Positions 27,583-35,525 of a stretch of 64,000 nucleotides of DNA are shown one piece after another. Made by a program: the position numbers and the translations under genes. The stretch comes from Pseudomonas oryzihabitans. Lineage in GTDB: Bacteria; Pseudomonadota; Gammaproteobacteria; Pseudomonadales; Pseudomonadaceae. The notes under the pieces are model-generated. The model ran no database searches. It saw nothing but the letters and a program-made list of their open reading frames with translations, and had not been told where the DNA came from. The first letter of the stretch is position 1, and each line of letters opens with the position of its first letter. The stretch spans positions 1,934,501 through 1,998,500 of the forward strand of contig NZ_CP102428.1 of NCBI RefSeq assembly GCF_024652905.1. The letters are read 5' to 3'.

Positions 27583-28850
27583 GGAGCAACCTCACGCAGT
27601 TGATCTTTCAACGCTTTTGTCAAACGCTGAAGGTTTTCATCATAAATTGCTGGATCAGGTAGTTGGCTGGCTAACGCATCTACATAGGCGCCATTGCCAC
27701 CACCCACCACGGTAACTCTAGGATTACTTAGCGACAGAATCTTTCTAAGAGCTTTGGGTAGTGCTTGAGAGGTCGCATTGCCATCAAAGCCTGGGAAATA
27801 GATCATCACCTGAAGGGTAGGATTTAGTAGAGCAGACCTAATCAGCCTGTTTATATGCTCATCTCCGAAGCTATACCCACAAACTATCAAGGCAGCTTGT
27901 GGCTTAGCCATAAACTCTGCAAACCGCCTAAACATCTCACCCAGGACATAACCAACGGTGTCAAAATACTTGGCAGCACGGGGCATAACCATAAGCCCAA
28001 GATCTTGAATGTCATCATCTTCAAGAAAAGCCTGAATTTCATCGCGAGCCAAAACCGCAGGAATTTCAAAAATCTCACCACCTTGCGCACACCACGCCAT
28101 AGATCCGTGAAGTTTTGCAAGATATATATTAAACACACCAAATCTAGCCTCTCCACGCGCCTGGACATTTCTAAACCCCATGTCAAAGCTGTGAGGAGAA
28201 AACCTTCTAGAATGAGTACCAAGAAAACCATTGATCACCTGGAGATCAATTGACTCTGCCGCCCATTCGATAGCCAGATCATAGTTAGTTGTAAACACCC
28301 ACGGCGAAGGCTGAGCAGGCTGACGAGCTGAAACAAGTTTCTGCAAAATCGTACGATGATTAAGCAAGGCCACGTCATCGCTTTCAACGCCTGCTGGTGA
28401 TTCCCACCAAGAATTTTCCAGCAAAGCAGCTTCAACCACTAGCCGGTATAGGCTTTTGCGAGCATCTTTTAAATCAGCTAGATTTTCGGCAGCTACAACT
28501 TCATCAATATCTATTGGATTAGGACCGTTAATTACACACTGCCTGTCCCATTCTATAACAGCAACTTCTAGACTATCGAGAAGCCTTTCCATATTAGGCA
28601 TCTTTCTGTTGTCTGTTGAAGTTGCGTCATTGTCAACGAATCCAAATGCTTTCAGCCAATTTGCATGAACCTCGAATTCATCTACAAATCGATCCCAAAC
28701 AGATGCCATAGTCATCCCACCACAAGGCACGGACGCCCCTGCTCCAAGCAGAAGACCTGCGTTTTCCAATCGCAGCATCGCTGCCAGATATGCTTTTAGC
28801 TCCAGCTCGTCAGTTATGATTACATTGCCGCGAATAGCTATAATAGGCAT
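27579..28850 (-). CDS. SIR2-family NADase (defence effector)
   Basis: The 423-aa protein has a SIR2-like domain: LLLGAGAS (33-40) for the NAD loop, FTTNYD (186-191) and KLHGS with catalytic His248, and VCGYSFGDEHIN (323-334) closing the fold. The known Asn and His are both present, so it should be active. In SIR2-HerA and related systems (Thoeris ThsA, DSR, SIR2-APAZ) such domains deplete NAD during infection. The start has GGAG-AAGGA directly before the ATG. It lies 32 nt after the two-TM gene and overlaps HerA by 4 nt. It is AT-rich and probably foreign. Confidence 0.9.
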   Translation of the reverse strand: MPIIAIRGNVIITDELELKAYLAAMLRLENAGLLLGAGASVPCGGMTMASVWDRFVDEFEVHANWLKAFGFVDNDATSTDNRKMPNMERLLDSLEVAVIEWDRQCVINGPNPIDIDEVVAAENLADLKDARKSLYRLVVEAALLENSWWESPAGVESDDVALLNHRTILQKLVSARQPAQPSPWVFTTNYDLAIEWAAESIDLQVINGFLGTHSRRFSPHSFDMGFRNVQARGEARFGVFNIYLAKLHGSMAWCAQGGEIFEIPAVLARDEIQAFLEDDDIQDLGLMVMPRAAKYFDTVGYVLGEMFRRFAEFMAKPQAALIVCGYSFGDEHINRLIRSALLNPTLQVMIYFPGFDGNATSQALPKALRKILSLSNPRVTVVGGGNGAYVDALASQLPDPAIYDENLQRLTKALKDQLREVAP

Positions 28851-28882
28851 TCCTTCTCCACATACAACTTAGCAATTAATAT

Positions 28883-29830
28883 CTAGGATTTCTGACATAT
28901 TTTTGCAATCTTTTCACGCCAGGCTGCTGGATCTTCACCCTCAGCAAATGAATCTTTTTTAATCTGGATGAATTCGTCATCACTAACAGCGCCTTTGGAA
29001 ATATCCCGAATCCAATTTTCAATAGACTTCCGGGATGCACCAGACAACGGCGACACGTACAGCATGGACTTCAATGCAAGCAAGTATTTGTATTGATCTT
29101 CTTCCGGAACCTTAGAACATTCGGAAGCAAGATAATCTGCAAAGCCTCTGTAGGACAATTCAGCACCGGAGAACCTGACCGCACGCGCCTCTGTTGAAAG
29201 ACCGGAGGAATCGCATATAAATGCGCACAACTCGTTGTTCTCCAAACTAACCCCAGATGTTCCACCAAGGTGCCGGGAATTTCGATAGCGAATTAGGAAG
29301 CTCGACAGCAGAGCAGCAAAACCCATAGCATAAAAAACATAGTCGATCGAATCGTTTTTAAACAAAAGCGAGCTAGAGCTAGCCGCTGATAGATTTGTAG
29401 CCGTTACACCAGGAGCTCTAACAATGATCTGCGGCTCTCCTCTAACAGATCCCATTGATGCTAGAAAAGAAACCTTTACCCTCTCACCTGGATTAAGCAA
29501 GTCAGCGTAAAGCGCAGTAAACCCCTGCTCGCTTTCTTTTTTCAGCTTCACGCCTGGCGATGCCTCGACCTGGACCTCCGCAAAATCGGCTCCTGGCATA
29601 CCGATCCGAACATAAGTTTGCGCTATTTCTTTTTTGCCAGAGTTTTGCACATCAATTAGGAAAATCCTTTTTGACGATGAAGCTCCTTCTAAAGAGGGCC
29701 CGCCAGATACTGTATAAGCCAACTCTGGCTCTTTCGTCGTTAGCCAATAAGTAGCAACACCAGCTGCAATTGTCGCGATACAGGTAATAATTGCTGTTAT
29801 AACAGCGGGCTTGATACTGGACTCGCTCAT
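28883..29830 (-). CDS. Two-TM protein of unknown family, first gene of the defence operon
   Basis: I do not recognise the family. The 315-aa protein has TM1 at about 8-30, then a ~130-residue beta-rich domain with CARDB/Ig-like features (FLIDVQNSGKKEI ... LLNPGERVKVSFL), TM2 at about 163-182, then RYRNSRH and a ~130-residue helical C-terminal domain. Positive charges after TM2 put the C terminus in the cytoplasm and the beta domain outside. AAGGA lies 7 nt before the ATG. It is 32 nt upstream of SIR2 on the same strand and equally AT-rich. It may be a membrane sensor or anchor for SIR2-HerA, or a separate passenger. Confidence 0.75.
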   Translation of the reverse strand: MSESSIKPAVITAIITCIATIAAGVATYWLTTKEPELAYTVSGGPSLEGASSSKRIFLIDVQNSGKKEIAQTYVRIGMPGADFAEVQVEASPGVKLKKESEQGFTALYADLLNPGERVKVSFLASMGSVRGEPQIIVRAPGVTATNLSAASSSSLLFKNDSIDYVFYAMGFAALLSSFLIRYRNSRHLGGTSGVSLENNELCAFICDSSGLSTEARAVRFSGAELSYRGFADYLASECSKVPEEDQYKYLLALKSMLYVSPLSGASRKSIENWIRDISKGAVSDDEFIQIKKDSFAEGEDPAAWREKIAKICQKS

Positions 29831-29857
29831 AAGACCATCCTTGTCAGGAATTACTTT

Positions 29858-29886
29858 CCACTAGGTGAACCTCCTAAAGCTAGTGG
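29858..29886. promoter_or_regulatory. Operator-like dyad before the defence operon
   Basis: A perfect 7-bp inverted repeat, CCACTAG and CTAGTGG, is spaced by 15 nt. It lies 28 nt upstream of the first operon start. The loop contains AGGAGG on the minus strand but no start follows it closely. It could be a repressor site; no regulator gene is present in the island. Confidence 0.45.
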
Positions 29887-30003
29887 CAAAAATGCTACAA
29901 CGCAAACGGGATGGGAAATGCCGTGTATGCCAGCTTGTATGCGAGCGAATAGAGTTATCAAAAAACCCTTAAAACACGGGCATTACAGCGATATTTTTGG
30001 ACG

Positions 30004-30079
30004 TAGTCGCTCGACCAATATGATCCGCAAGGGTTCCCCCAAGGCCCGCCTAGTGCGGGCCTCGTCGTTTCCGGGATTT
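30004..30079 (+). repeat. Right attachment-like repeat (tRNA-Pro 3' end copy)
   Basis: The stretch from TAGTCGCTCGACCA to the GGGATTT after the stem copies 25049-25124 with scattered differences, including one missing C in the tRNA part. It contains the same GCCCGC-CTAGT-GCGGGC stem (30044-30060). It is a likely attR of the island. Confidence 0.75.
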
Positions 30080-30113
30080 TTCTTTAGCGCCCCAAAGCAG
30101 CGCCACCCTCCCC

Positions 30114-30734
30114 CTACCGCCGACTCAACGCCAGCTTCGCCGCGAACAGCAGAAAGACCACGCCCGTCACCCGATCCAACCAGCGGATCACCGCGGCGTT
30201 GCGCAGGGTCTCGCCCAGGGTGCGGGCGGCGCCGATCAGGGTCAGGGACCAGAGCAGGCTCAGCAGTACATGGATGGCGACCAGGCCGAAGGTCCAGGCG
30301 ATCAGGGGTTGGCCCTGGGGGATGAACTGGGGCAGGAAGGACACATAGAAGATGCCGATCTTGGGATTGAGGACATTGCCGAGCAGGCCCTTGAGAAACC
30401 AGTTGGAGGCCGTACCGCCCTCGCCTGTCGTGGGTGCGAGGGCGGTACGGGGGCGCAGCAACAGGTTGAGGCCAAGCCAGCAGAGGTAGGCGGCGCCGCA
30501 GTACTTGAGCAGCGTATAGGCCAGTTCCGAGACCGCCAGCAACGCGCCCAGGCCAAAGGCCACGGCGGCGCCCCAGAGCAGGCAGCCGGCATTGATCCCC
30601 AGGGCCGCGCGCCAGGCCTGAGCGCGGCCTTCGACCGCGGCGGTGCGCAGGATCAGGGCGGTATCCAGGCCAGGGGTGATGGTGAGCAGGGAGGCGGCCA
30701 GGGTGAAGGCCAGCAGGTTGTCGGCGAGGAGCAT
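30114..30734 (-). CDS. LysE family amino-acid exporter
   Basis: The 206-aa membrane protein has about six hydrophobic segments and the LysE/RhtB signature near the N terminus (LLTITPGLDTALILR, about 16-30; PGPD is here PGLD). It should export amino acids or related compounds by proton exchange; the substrate cannot be told from sequence. It stands alone just outside attR on the minus strand. The following 105 bp, up to the next gene, show nothing notable. Confidence 0.88.
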   Translation of the reverse strand: MLLADNLLAFTLAASLLTITPGLDTALILRTAAVEGRAQAWRAALGINAGCLLWGAAVAFGLGALLAVSELAYTLLKYCGAAYLCWLGLNLLLRPRTALAPTTGEGGTASNWFLKGLLGNVLNPKIGIFYVSFLPQFIPQGQPLIAWTFGLVAIHVLLSLLWSLTLIGAARTLGETLRNAAVIRWLDRVTGVVFLLFAAKLALSRR

Positions 30735-30839
30735 GGCGGGACCTGTTGCGGCGTGTGGCTCGCAACGGTAGCACGCGCCAGGACAGCGATCAGCCTGCCC
30801 CTGTATCGCGAGGCCGCCCGCAGGCGGCCATGACGAGGC

Positions 30840-31328
30840 TCAGCCGGCGGCGCGGAAGGCCGGTTCCTGGTCGGCGATGTAGCGGGCGGCGGCGCGGCGG
30901 GCTTCCAGTTCGAAGGCCTGGGGGTGGCGATCGACGATGCGCTCCAGGGTGCCACGGGGAATGCCGTCGGCTTCGAAGTCGGTACGGCATTGCAGGGCGC
31001 CGGCGTGGCAGACGTTGCGCTCGACGGCTTCGATCAGGCCACCGGCGCGCAGGCTCTTGACGATGTTGTGGGGCAGACGACGACTGCGGCGCAGGGCGGC
31101 CGTGGCCGTGGCCAGAACGTCGAGAACCTCGTTTTCCACCGGGCTGAAGGGACCGTTGCCAAGCTTGCCCTTCTGCAGCAGATAACGACGGGAGAGCAGA
31201 TTGCCTTGGCGTTCGAGGGCGTCTCTGGCCGCCAGGTCGAGGCGACCGCGGCTTTCCAGGCTGCGCTCTAGCGCGATGAGAAATTCCCAATCGGTGATCT
31301 GAGAAATCTGGGTGATGACTGCGTCCAT
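30840..31328 (-). CDS. Hypothetical soluble protein
   Basis: The 162-aa, mainly helical protein has no family I recognise. It has no signal or membrane segment and is rich in Arg, Leu and Ala, with two cysteines in NVCHAGALQC (about 109-118) that could bind metal. AAGGAG lies 7-8 nt before the ATG at 31328, which fixes the start against a longer frame. It is isolated: 206 bp with nothing recognisable separate it from the receiver protein. Confidence 0.65.
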   Translation of the reverse strand: MDAVITQISQITDWEFLIALERSLESRGRLDLAARDALERQGNLLSRRYLLQKGKLGNGPFSPVENEVLDVLATATAALRRSRRLPHNIVKSLRAGGLIEAVERNVCHAGALQCRTDFEADGIPRGTLERIVDRHPQAFELEARRAAARYIADQEPAFRAAG

Positions 31329-31534
31329 GAAGCGCTCCTTGCCAGTCGGGAATAGATGGCACATTGATAGCGTTCGGCGTATTTGGTTCCCTGCCAAAGG
31401 GGCTTGCCGACGGACGTCATATCATTTGGCCAGTGCCGCCGTAGTCGTGCCGACGAACGTCTTCTTTCCAGGCACCAACGGTGGGATCACTGATGTGGGT
31501 CAAGGGCGATTGGGAAGTCGGCAGGCAGGGGGCG

Positions 31535-31921
31535 CTAGCGGCGCGGCAGCAGGTTTTCGACCAGCTGGCTGAGGTCGGCGACACTCCAGGGCTTGGGCAG
31601 GAAGGCCGCGCGACGCGGCAGGATGGCGAGGTCCTGGTCGATGTAGCCGGAGATGATGATGAAGGGCACCGTGGGCCAACTGACGGCGGCCAGCTGGGCG
31701 AAGGCCAGGCCGTCCAGCATGCCTGGCACGTTGACGTCGGCGATGACCAGCTTGGTATCGCTGCCGCGGGCGTCCATGTGCGCCAGGGCCTCGTCGCTGG
31801 AAGCCACCGCCACGACGTCCAGTCCCTGTTCGGTCAGGATTTCGGTCAGCAGCTCGCGCTGCCCCGGATCGTCTTCCAGAACAAGAATTTGTCTTTGTAT
31901 ATCAAGGCTTCTCGGCTTCAT
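31535..31921 (-). CDS. Single-domain response regulator
   Basis: The 128-aa receiver domain has no output module. Acidic pocket residues are in LVLEDD (about 13-18), the phospho-acceptor Asp in LVIADVNVPG (about 58-67, D62), and the switch Lys in LPKPW (about 109-113). It is divergent from the LOV kinase across 235 bp and closest in layout to the receiver ends of the two hybrid kinases nearby, so it is a likely phosphate shuttle or sink for them. Confidence 0.85.
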   Translation of the reverse strand: MKPRSLDIQRQILVLEDDPGQRELLTEILTEQGLDVVAVASSDEALAHMDARGSDTKLVIADVNVPGMLDGLAFAQLAAVSWPTVPFIIISGYIDQDLAILPRRAAFLPKPWSVADLSQLVENLLPRR

Positions 31922-32156
31922 GGCAGCTCAGACATCGGATGCCGGAGAGGTTCTCCGCAAACTTACCTAACGGTCACCTGAGAGAGGTGAGCGGTACACT
32001 GGCAAATTGCCGCCAAAGCCGCGCCGCGCCTGGCTTTCAGCCCAGCAAAGGAGGATGCCAGACGGCCTCGGACGACGCGCCAGTGAAGTTTTTTCGCCGC
32101 TTGGCTGTCTGAGGACCATACCGCCCCATTTTGCCTGCGCAAGGATTCCGCCCCCC

Positions 32157-33770
32157 GTGAGCCGACAGCACCCACCCCGCAAGGCGCGGGTCGATAATTC
32201 AGCGACGAGCGATGTTTCGCACGAGGGCAAGAACATCTTCTTCGCCGCGGTGGAAACGACGCGGATGCCGATGCTGATCACCGATCCCAACCAGCCGGAC
32301 AATCCGATCCTCTTCGCCAACAATGCCTTCACCGAGATGACCGGCTACCAGGTGGACGAGCTGCTGGGGCGCAATTGCCGGTTCCTGCAGGGGCCGGAGA
32401 CGGATCGCTCGGTGGTCGCCCAGGTTCGCGAGGCGGTGGAGCAGGAGCGCGAGGTCTCGGTGGAGATCATCAATTACCGCAAGGATGGCTCGACCTTCTG
32501 GAATGCGCTGTTCGTCTCGCCGGTGTACAACGAAGCGGGCGAGCTGACCTACTACTTCGCGTCCCAGCTGGACGTCAGCCGCCGTCGCGACGCCGAGGAT
32601 GCCCTGCGCCAGGCGCAGAAGATGGAGGCCCTCGGCCAGCTCACCGGCGGTATCGCCCACGACTTCAACAACCTGCTGCAGGTGATGATGGGCTATATCG
32701 ACATCATCCAGCGCACCGCGGAAAAGCCCAGCTTCGACCAGGAGCGCATCGTTCGCAGCGCGACCCATGCCAAGTCCGCAGCCGAACGCGCCAGCACCCT
32801 CACCCAGCAATTGCTGGCCTTCTCGCGCAAGCAGAAGCTCGAAGGCCGGGTGCTGAATCTGAACAACCTGATTCGCTCCTCCCACGAACTGGCCGAGCGG
32901 ACCCTGGGCGATGTGGAGATCCGCACCCAGCTGGATCCGAACCTGTGGAATTGCCGCATCGATCCGACCCAGGCCGAGGTGGCGCTGCTCAATATCTTGA
33001 TCAATGCGCGAGACGCCCTGGCGGATCGAGCGCAACCCAGCCTGGGCATCGAGACGCGCAACGTCGAGGTGCGCGAACTGGCCAACATGTCCTACGACGG
33101 CCTCATGCCGGGCCGTTACGTCAGCCTGGCGATCACCGACAACGGCCACGGCATGCCAGCCAGCATCCGGGACCGGGTGATGGATCCCTTCTTCACCACC
33201 AAGGAGGAAGGCAAGGGCTCGGGGCTGGGTCTGTCGATGGTCTATGGCTTCGCCAAGCAATCCGGCGGCACGGTGCGCATCTATTCGGAAGAGGACGTCG
33301 GCACCACCCTGCGCCTGTACTTCCCGGTGGACGACAGCCACATCACCCATCAGCAGGGCGAGCAGCGCTCGGAGCGCCGTAATGGCACCGAACGCATCCT
33401 GGTGGTGGAAGACCGCCCGGACGTCGCCGAATTGGCCAAGCTGGTGCTGGAAGACTATGGCTATACGGCGCAGATCGCCTTCAACGCCAGCGAGGCCCTG
33501 CGCGTGCTGCGGGAGACCGAACAGCCCTTCGATCTGCTCTTCACCGATCTGATCATGCCGGGCGGCATGAACGGCGTGATGCTGGCGCGGGAGGTGAAAC
33601 GCCTGCATCCGGAGATCAAGGTGCTACTCACCACCGGCTATGCCGAGAACTCCCTGGAGCGCACCGACATCGGCGGTTCGGAATTCGATGTGATCTCCAA
33701 GCCCTATATCCCCAACGATCTGGCGCGCAAGATCCGCCGGGTACTGGATGGCCCGAACGGGATCGCCTAA
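32157..33770 (+). CDS. LOV blue-light hybrid histidine kinase
   Basis: The kinase is 537 aa from the GTG start. An N-terminal LOV domain (about 25-142) has the photo-active motif GRNCRFLQ (Cys74) and the FMN-contact glutamine in FASQLD. Then come the HisKA helix GGIAHDFNN (His168), the HATPase domain with NARDAL, DNGHGM and [12 protein letters not shown], and a C-terminal receiver ([10 protein letters not shown], about 460). It should autophosphorylate in response to blue light through a flavin-cysteine adduct. GTG 32157 is preferred (AAGGA 11 nt before); an upstream frame would add 50 unconserved residues. Confidence 0.93.
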   Translation: MSRQHPPRKARVDNSATSDVSHEGKNIFFAAVETTRMPMLITDPNQPDNPILFANNAFTEMTGYQVDELLGRNCRFLQGPETDRSVVAQVREAVEQEREVSVEIINYRKDGSTFWNALFVSPVYNEAGELTYYFASQLDVSRRRDAEDALRQAQKMEALGQLTGGIAHDFNNLLQVMMGYIDIIQRTAEKPSFDQERIVRSATHAKSAAERASTLTQQLLAFSRKQKLEGRVLNLNNLIRSSHELAERTLGDVEIRTQLDPNLWNCRIDPTQAEVALLNILINARDALADRAQPSLGIETRNVEVRELANMSYDGLMPGRYVSLAITDNGHGMPASIRDRVMDPFFTTKEEGKGSGLGLSMVYGFAKQSGGTVRIYSEEDVGTTLRLYFPVDDSHITHQQGEQRSERRNGTERILVVEDRPDVAELAKLVLEDYGYTAQIAFNASEALRVLRETEQPFDLLFTDLIMPGGMNGVMLAREVKRLHPEIKVLLTTGYAENSLERTDIGGSEFDVISKPYIPNDLARKIRRVLDGPNGIA

Positions 33771-34031
33771 GCATCGCGCCGCGCCAGCCGGTACCGACGT
33801 ATCGGTATGGCCGGGTGACCGCCTGTCACAGTGGCCTGGCGCCGGCGACAGCATTAGACTGACCATTAACAAGGTGCGGGTCTTGCCGTCACCCTCTCCC
33901 GCCGAGGTCTTTCGGCGTGCTGCCGTCACTGCCTGCACCTTGCCGCCGCCCTGTCGAGTCCGCTCGGGGCGCAGGCTGGGCCGCGTATATCCTGTGTTTT
34001 TCGCTTCCGCCACCACGAGGTCCGGTCATCC

Positions 34032-35525
34032 ATGAGTTCTCCCAGCCAGTCAATTATCGCGACAGGCAATGCCGGTCTGGATCAGGTGTTACGCGGCGGT
34101 TTGCCCAAGGACCGGCTCTATTTGCTGGAAGGCACCCCGGGGTCGGGCAAGACCACCCTGGGCCTGCAATTTCTCTTCGAGGGGGTGCGTCGAGGCGAGT
34201 CGGTGCTGTACATCACCCTGTCGGAAACCAGCGAGGAGTTGCAGAGCGTCGCCGAATCCCACGGCTGGAGCCTGGAAGGCATGCACCTGTTCGAACTGTC
34301 GGCTGCCGATGCGGTGCTGGGCGGCGCGCAGGAGCAGACCATCCTGCACCCCTGGGAATCCGAATTGGGCGATACCATCGAGTTGATCCAGACCCGGGTG
34401 GATGAGCTCAAGCCAAGCCGACTGGTGTTCGACAGCCTGTCGGAGATGCGCCTGCTGGCCCAGGACCCGCTGCGCTATCGACGCCAGGTGCTGGCGCTCA
34501 AGCAATTCTTCGCCGGCCGCGGCCTCACCGTCCTGTTGGTAGATGACCTGACCACCAGCGGCGGCGAGCGGGACAATCATCTGCACAGCCTCTGCCACGG
34601 CGTGTTGACCCTGGAACGCCTGACCCTGGACTTCGGCGCCGCTCGTCGCCGCCTGCAGATCCAGAAGCTGCGCGGCCGGGACTTCGTCGCCGGCTATCAC
34701 GACTTCACCATCCGCCATGGCGGCCTGGAGGTCTATCCGCGGATGATCGCCGCGGGGCGCTACCAGGATTTCGCCGGCGAGCCGGTACCCAGCAGCATCG
34801 CCGACATGGATGCCCTGTTGCACGGCGGGCCCTTGCGTGGCACCAGCACCCTGATCACCGGGCCGGCCGGCACCGGCAAGACGACCCTGGCCCTGCAGTA
34901 CGTGATGGCCGCCTGCGCCCGCGGCGAGAGGTGCGCCCTCTATGAATTCGACGAGCGCATCGGCACCCTGCTCAAGCGTGCGGAAAGCATGGGGATGCCA
35001 CTGCTGCGCTATATCGAGGAAGGCCTGCTGGTGGTTCACCAGATCGATCCCGCCGAGCTGTCTCCCGGTGAATTCGCCTGGCGCGTGCGGCGAGACGTCG
35101 AGGAGGACAACTGCCGGATGCTGGTGCTGGACAGCCTCAACGGCTACCTCGCCGCCATGCCCCAGGAACAGCAGTTGATCCTGCAGCTGCACGAATTGCT
35201 CTCCTATCTGAGCCAGTCCGGGGTCGTGACCTTTCTCATCAACCCCCAGCACGGCCTGGTCGGCTCGATGACCTCCAGCCTGGACATCTCCTATATCGCC
35301 GACACCGTGGTGCTGATTCGCTTCTTCGAGGCCCAGGGACGCCTGCGCAAGGCCATCTCCATCCTCAAGCATCGCGGGGGTGGCCATGAGGATGCGATTC
35401 GGGAATTGCGCATCGACACCCGGGGCATCCGCGTGGGCCAGCCCCTGGTGGACTTCCGCGGCGTGCTGACCGGGACCCCGGAATACTTCGGTGCCAAGCA
35501 ACCCCTGATGGAAGAGCGCGATTGA
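34032..35525 (+). CDS. KaiC-like double-domain RecA ATPase
   Basis: The 497-aa protein has two RecA-fold domains. Walker A loops are GTPGSGKT (34-41) and GPAGTGKT (277-284), with Walker B strands LVFDSLS (about 131-137) and LVLDSLN (about 372-378). The layout and length match KaiC, but no kaiA or kaiB is visible. At the phosphosite of cyanobacterial KaiC (Ser-Thr), this protein has Ser-Tyr (DISYIADT). Such proteins occur with histidine kinases in many Proteobacteria and are linked to stress or timing. It overlaps the next kinase gene by 4 nt. Confidence 0.92.
   Translation: MSSPSQSIIATGNAGLDQVLRGGLPKDRLYLLEGTPGSGKTTLGLQFLFEGVRRGESVLYITLSETSEELQSVAESHGWSLEGMHLFELSAADAVLGGAQEQTILHPWESELGDTIELIQTRVDELKPSRLVFDSLSEMRLLAQDPLRYRRQVLALKQFFAGRGLTVLLVDDLTTSGGERDNHLHSLCHGVLTLERLTLDFGAARRRLQIQKLRGRDFVAGYHDFTIRHGGLEVYPRMIAAGRYQDFAGEPVPSSIADMDALLHGGPLRGTSTLITGPAGTGKTTLALQYVMAACARGERCALYEFDERIGTLLKRAESMGMPLLRYIEEGLLVVHQIDPAELSPGEFAWRVRRDVEEDNCRMLVLDSLNGYLAAMPQEQQLILQLHELLSYLSQSGVVTFLINPQHGLVGSMTSSLDISYIADTVVLIRFFEAQGRLRKAISILKHRGGGHEDAIRELRIDTRGIRVGQPLVDFRGVLTGTPEYFGAKQPLMEERD

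Noticed and set aside
32007-32156. Longer N terminus for the LOV kinase
   Set aside because: The extra 50 residues are Arg/Pro-rich and unlike any LOV kinase N terminus. GTG 32157 with AAGGA upstream is a better start.
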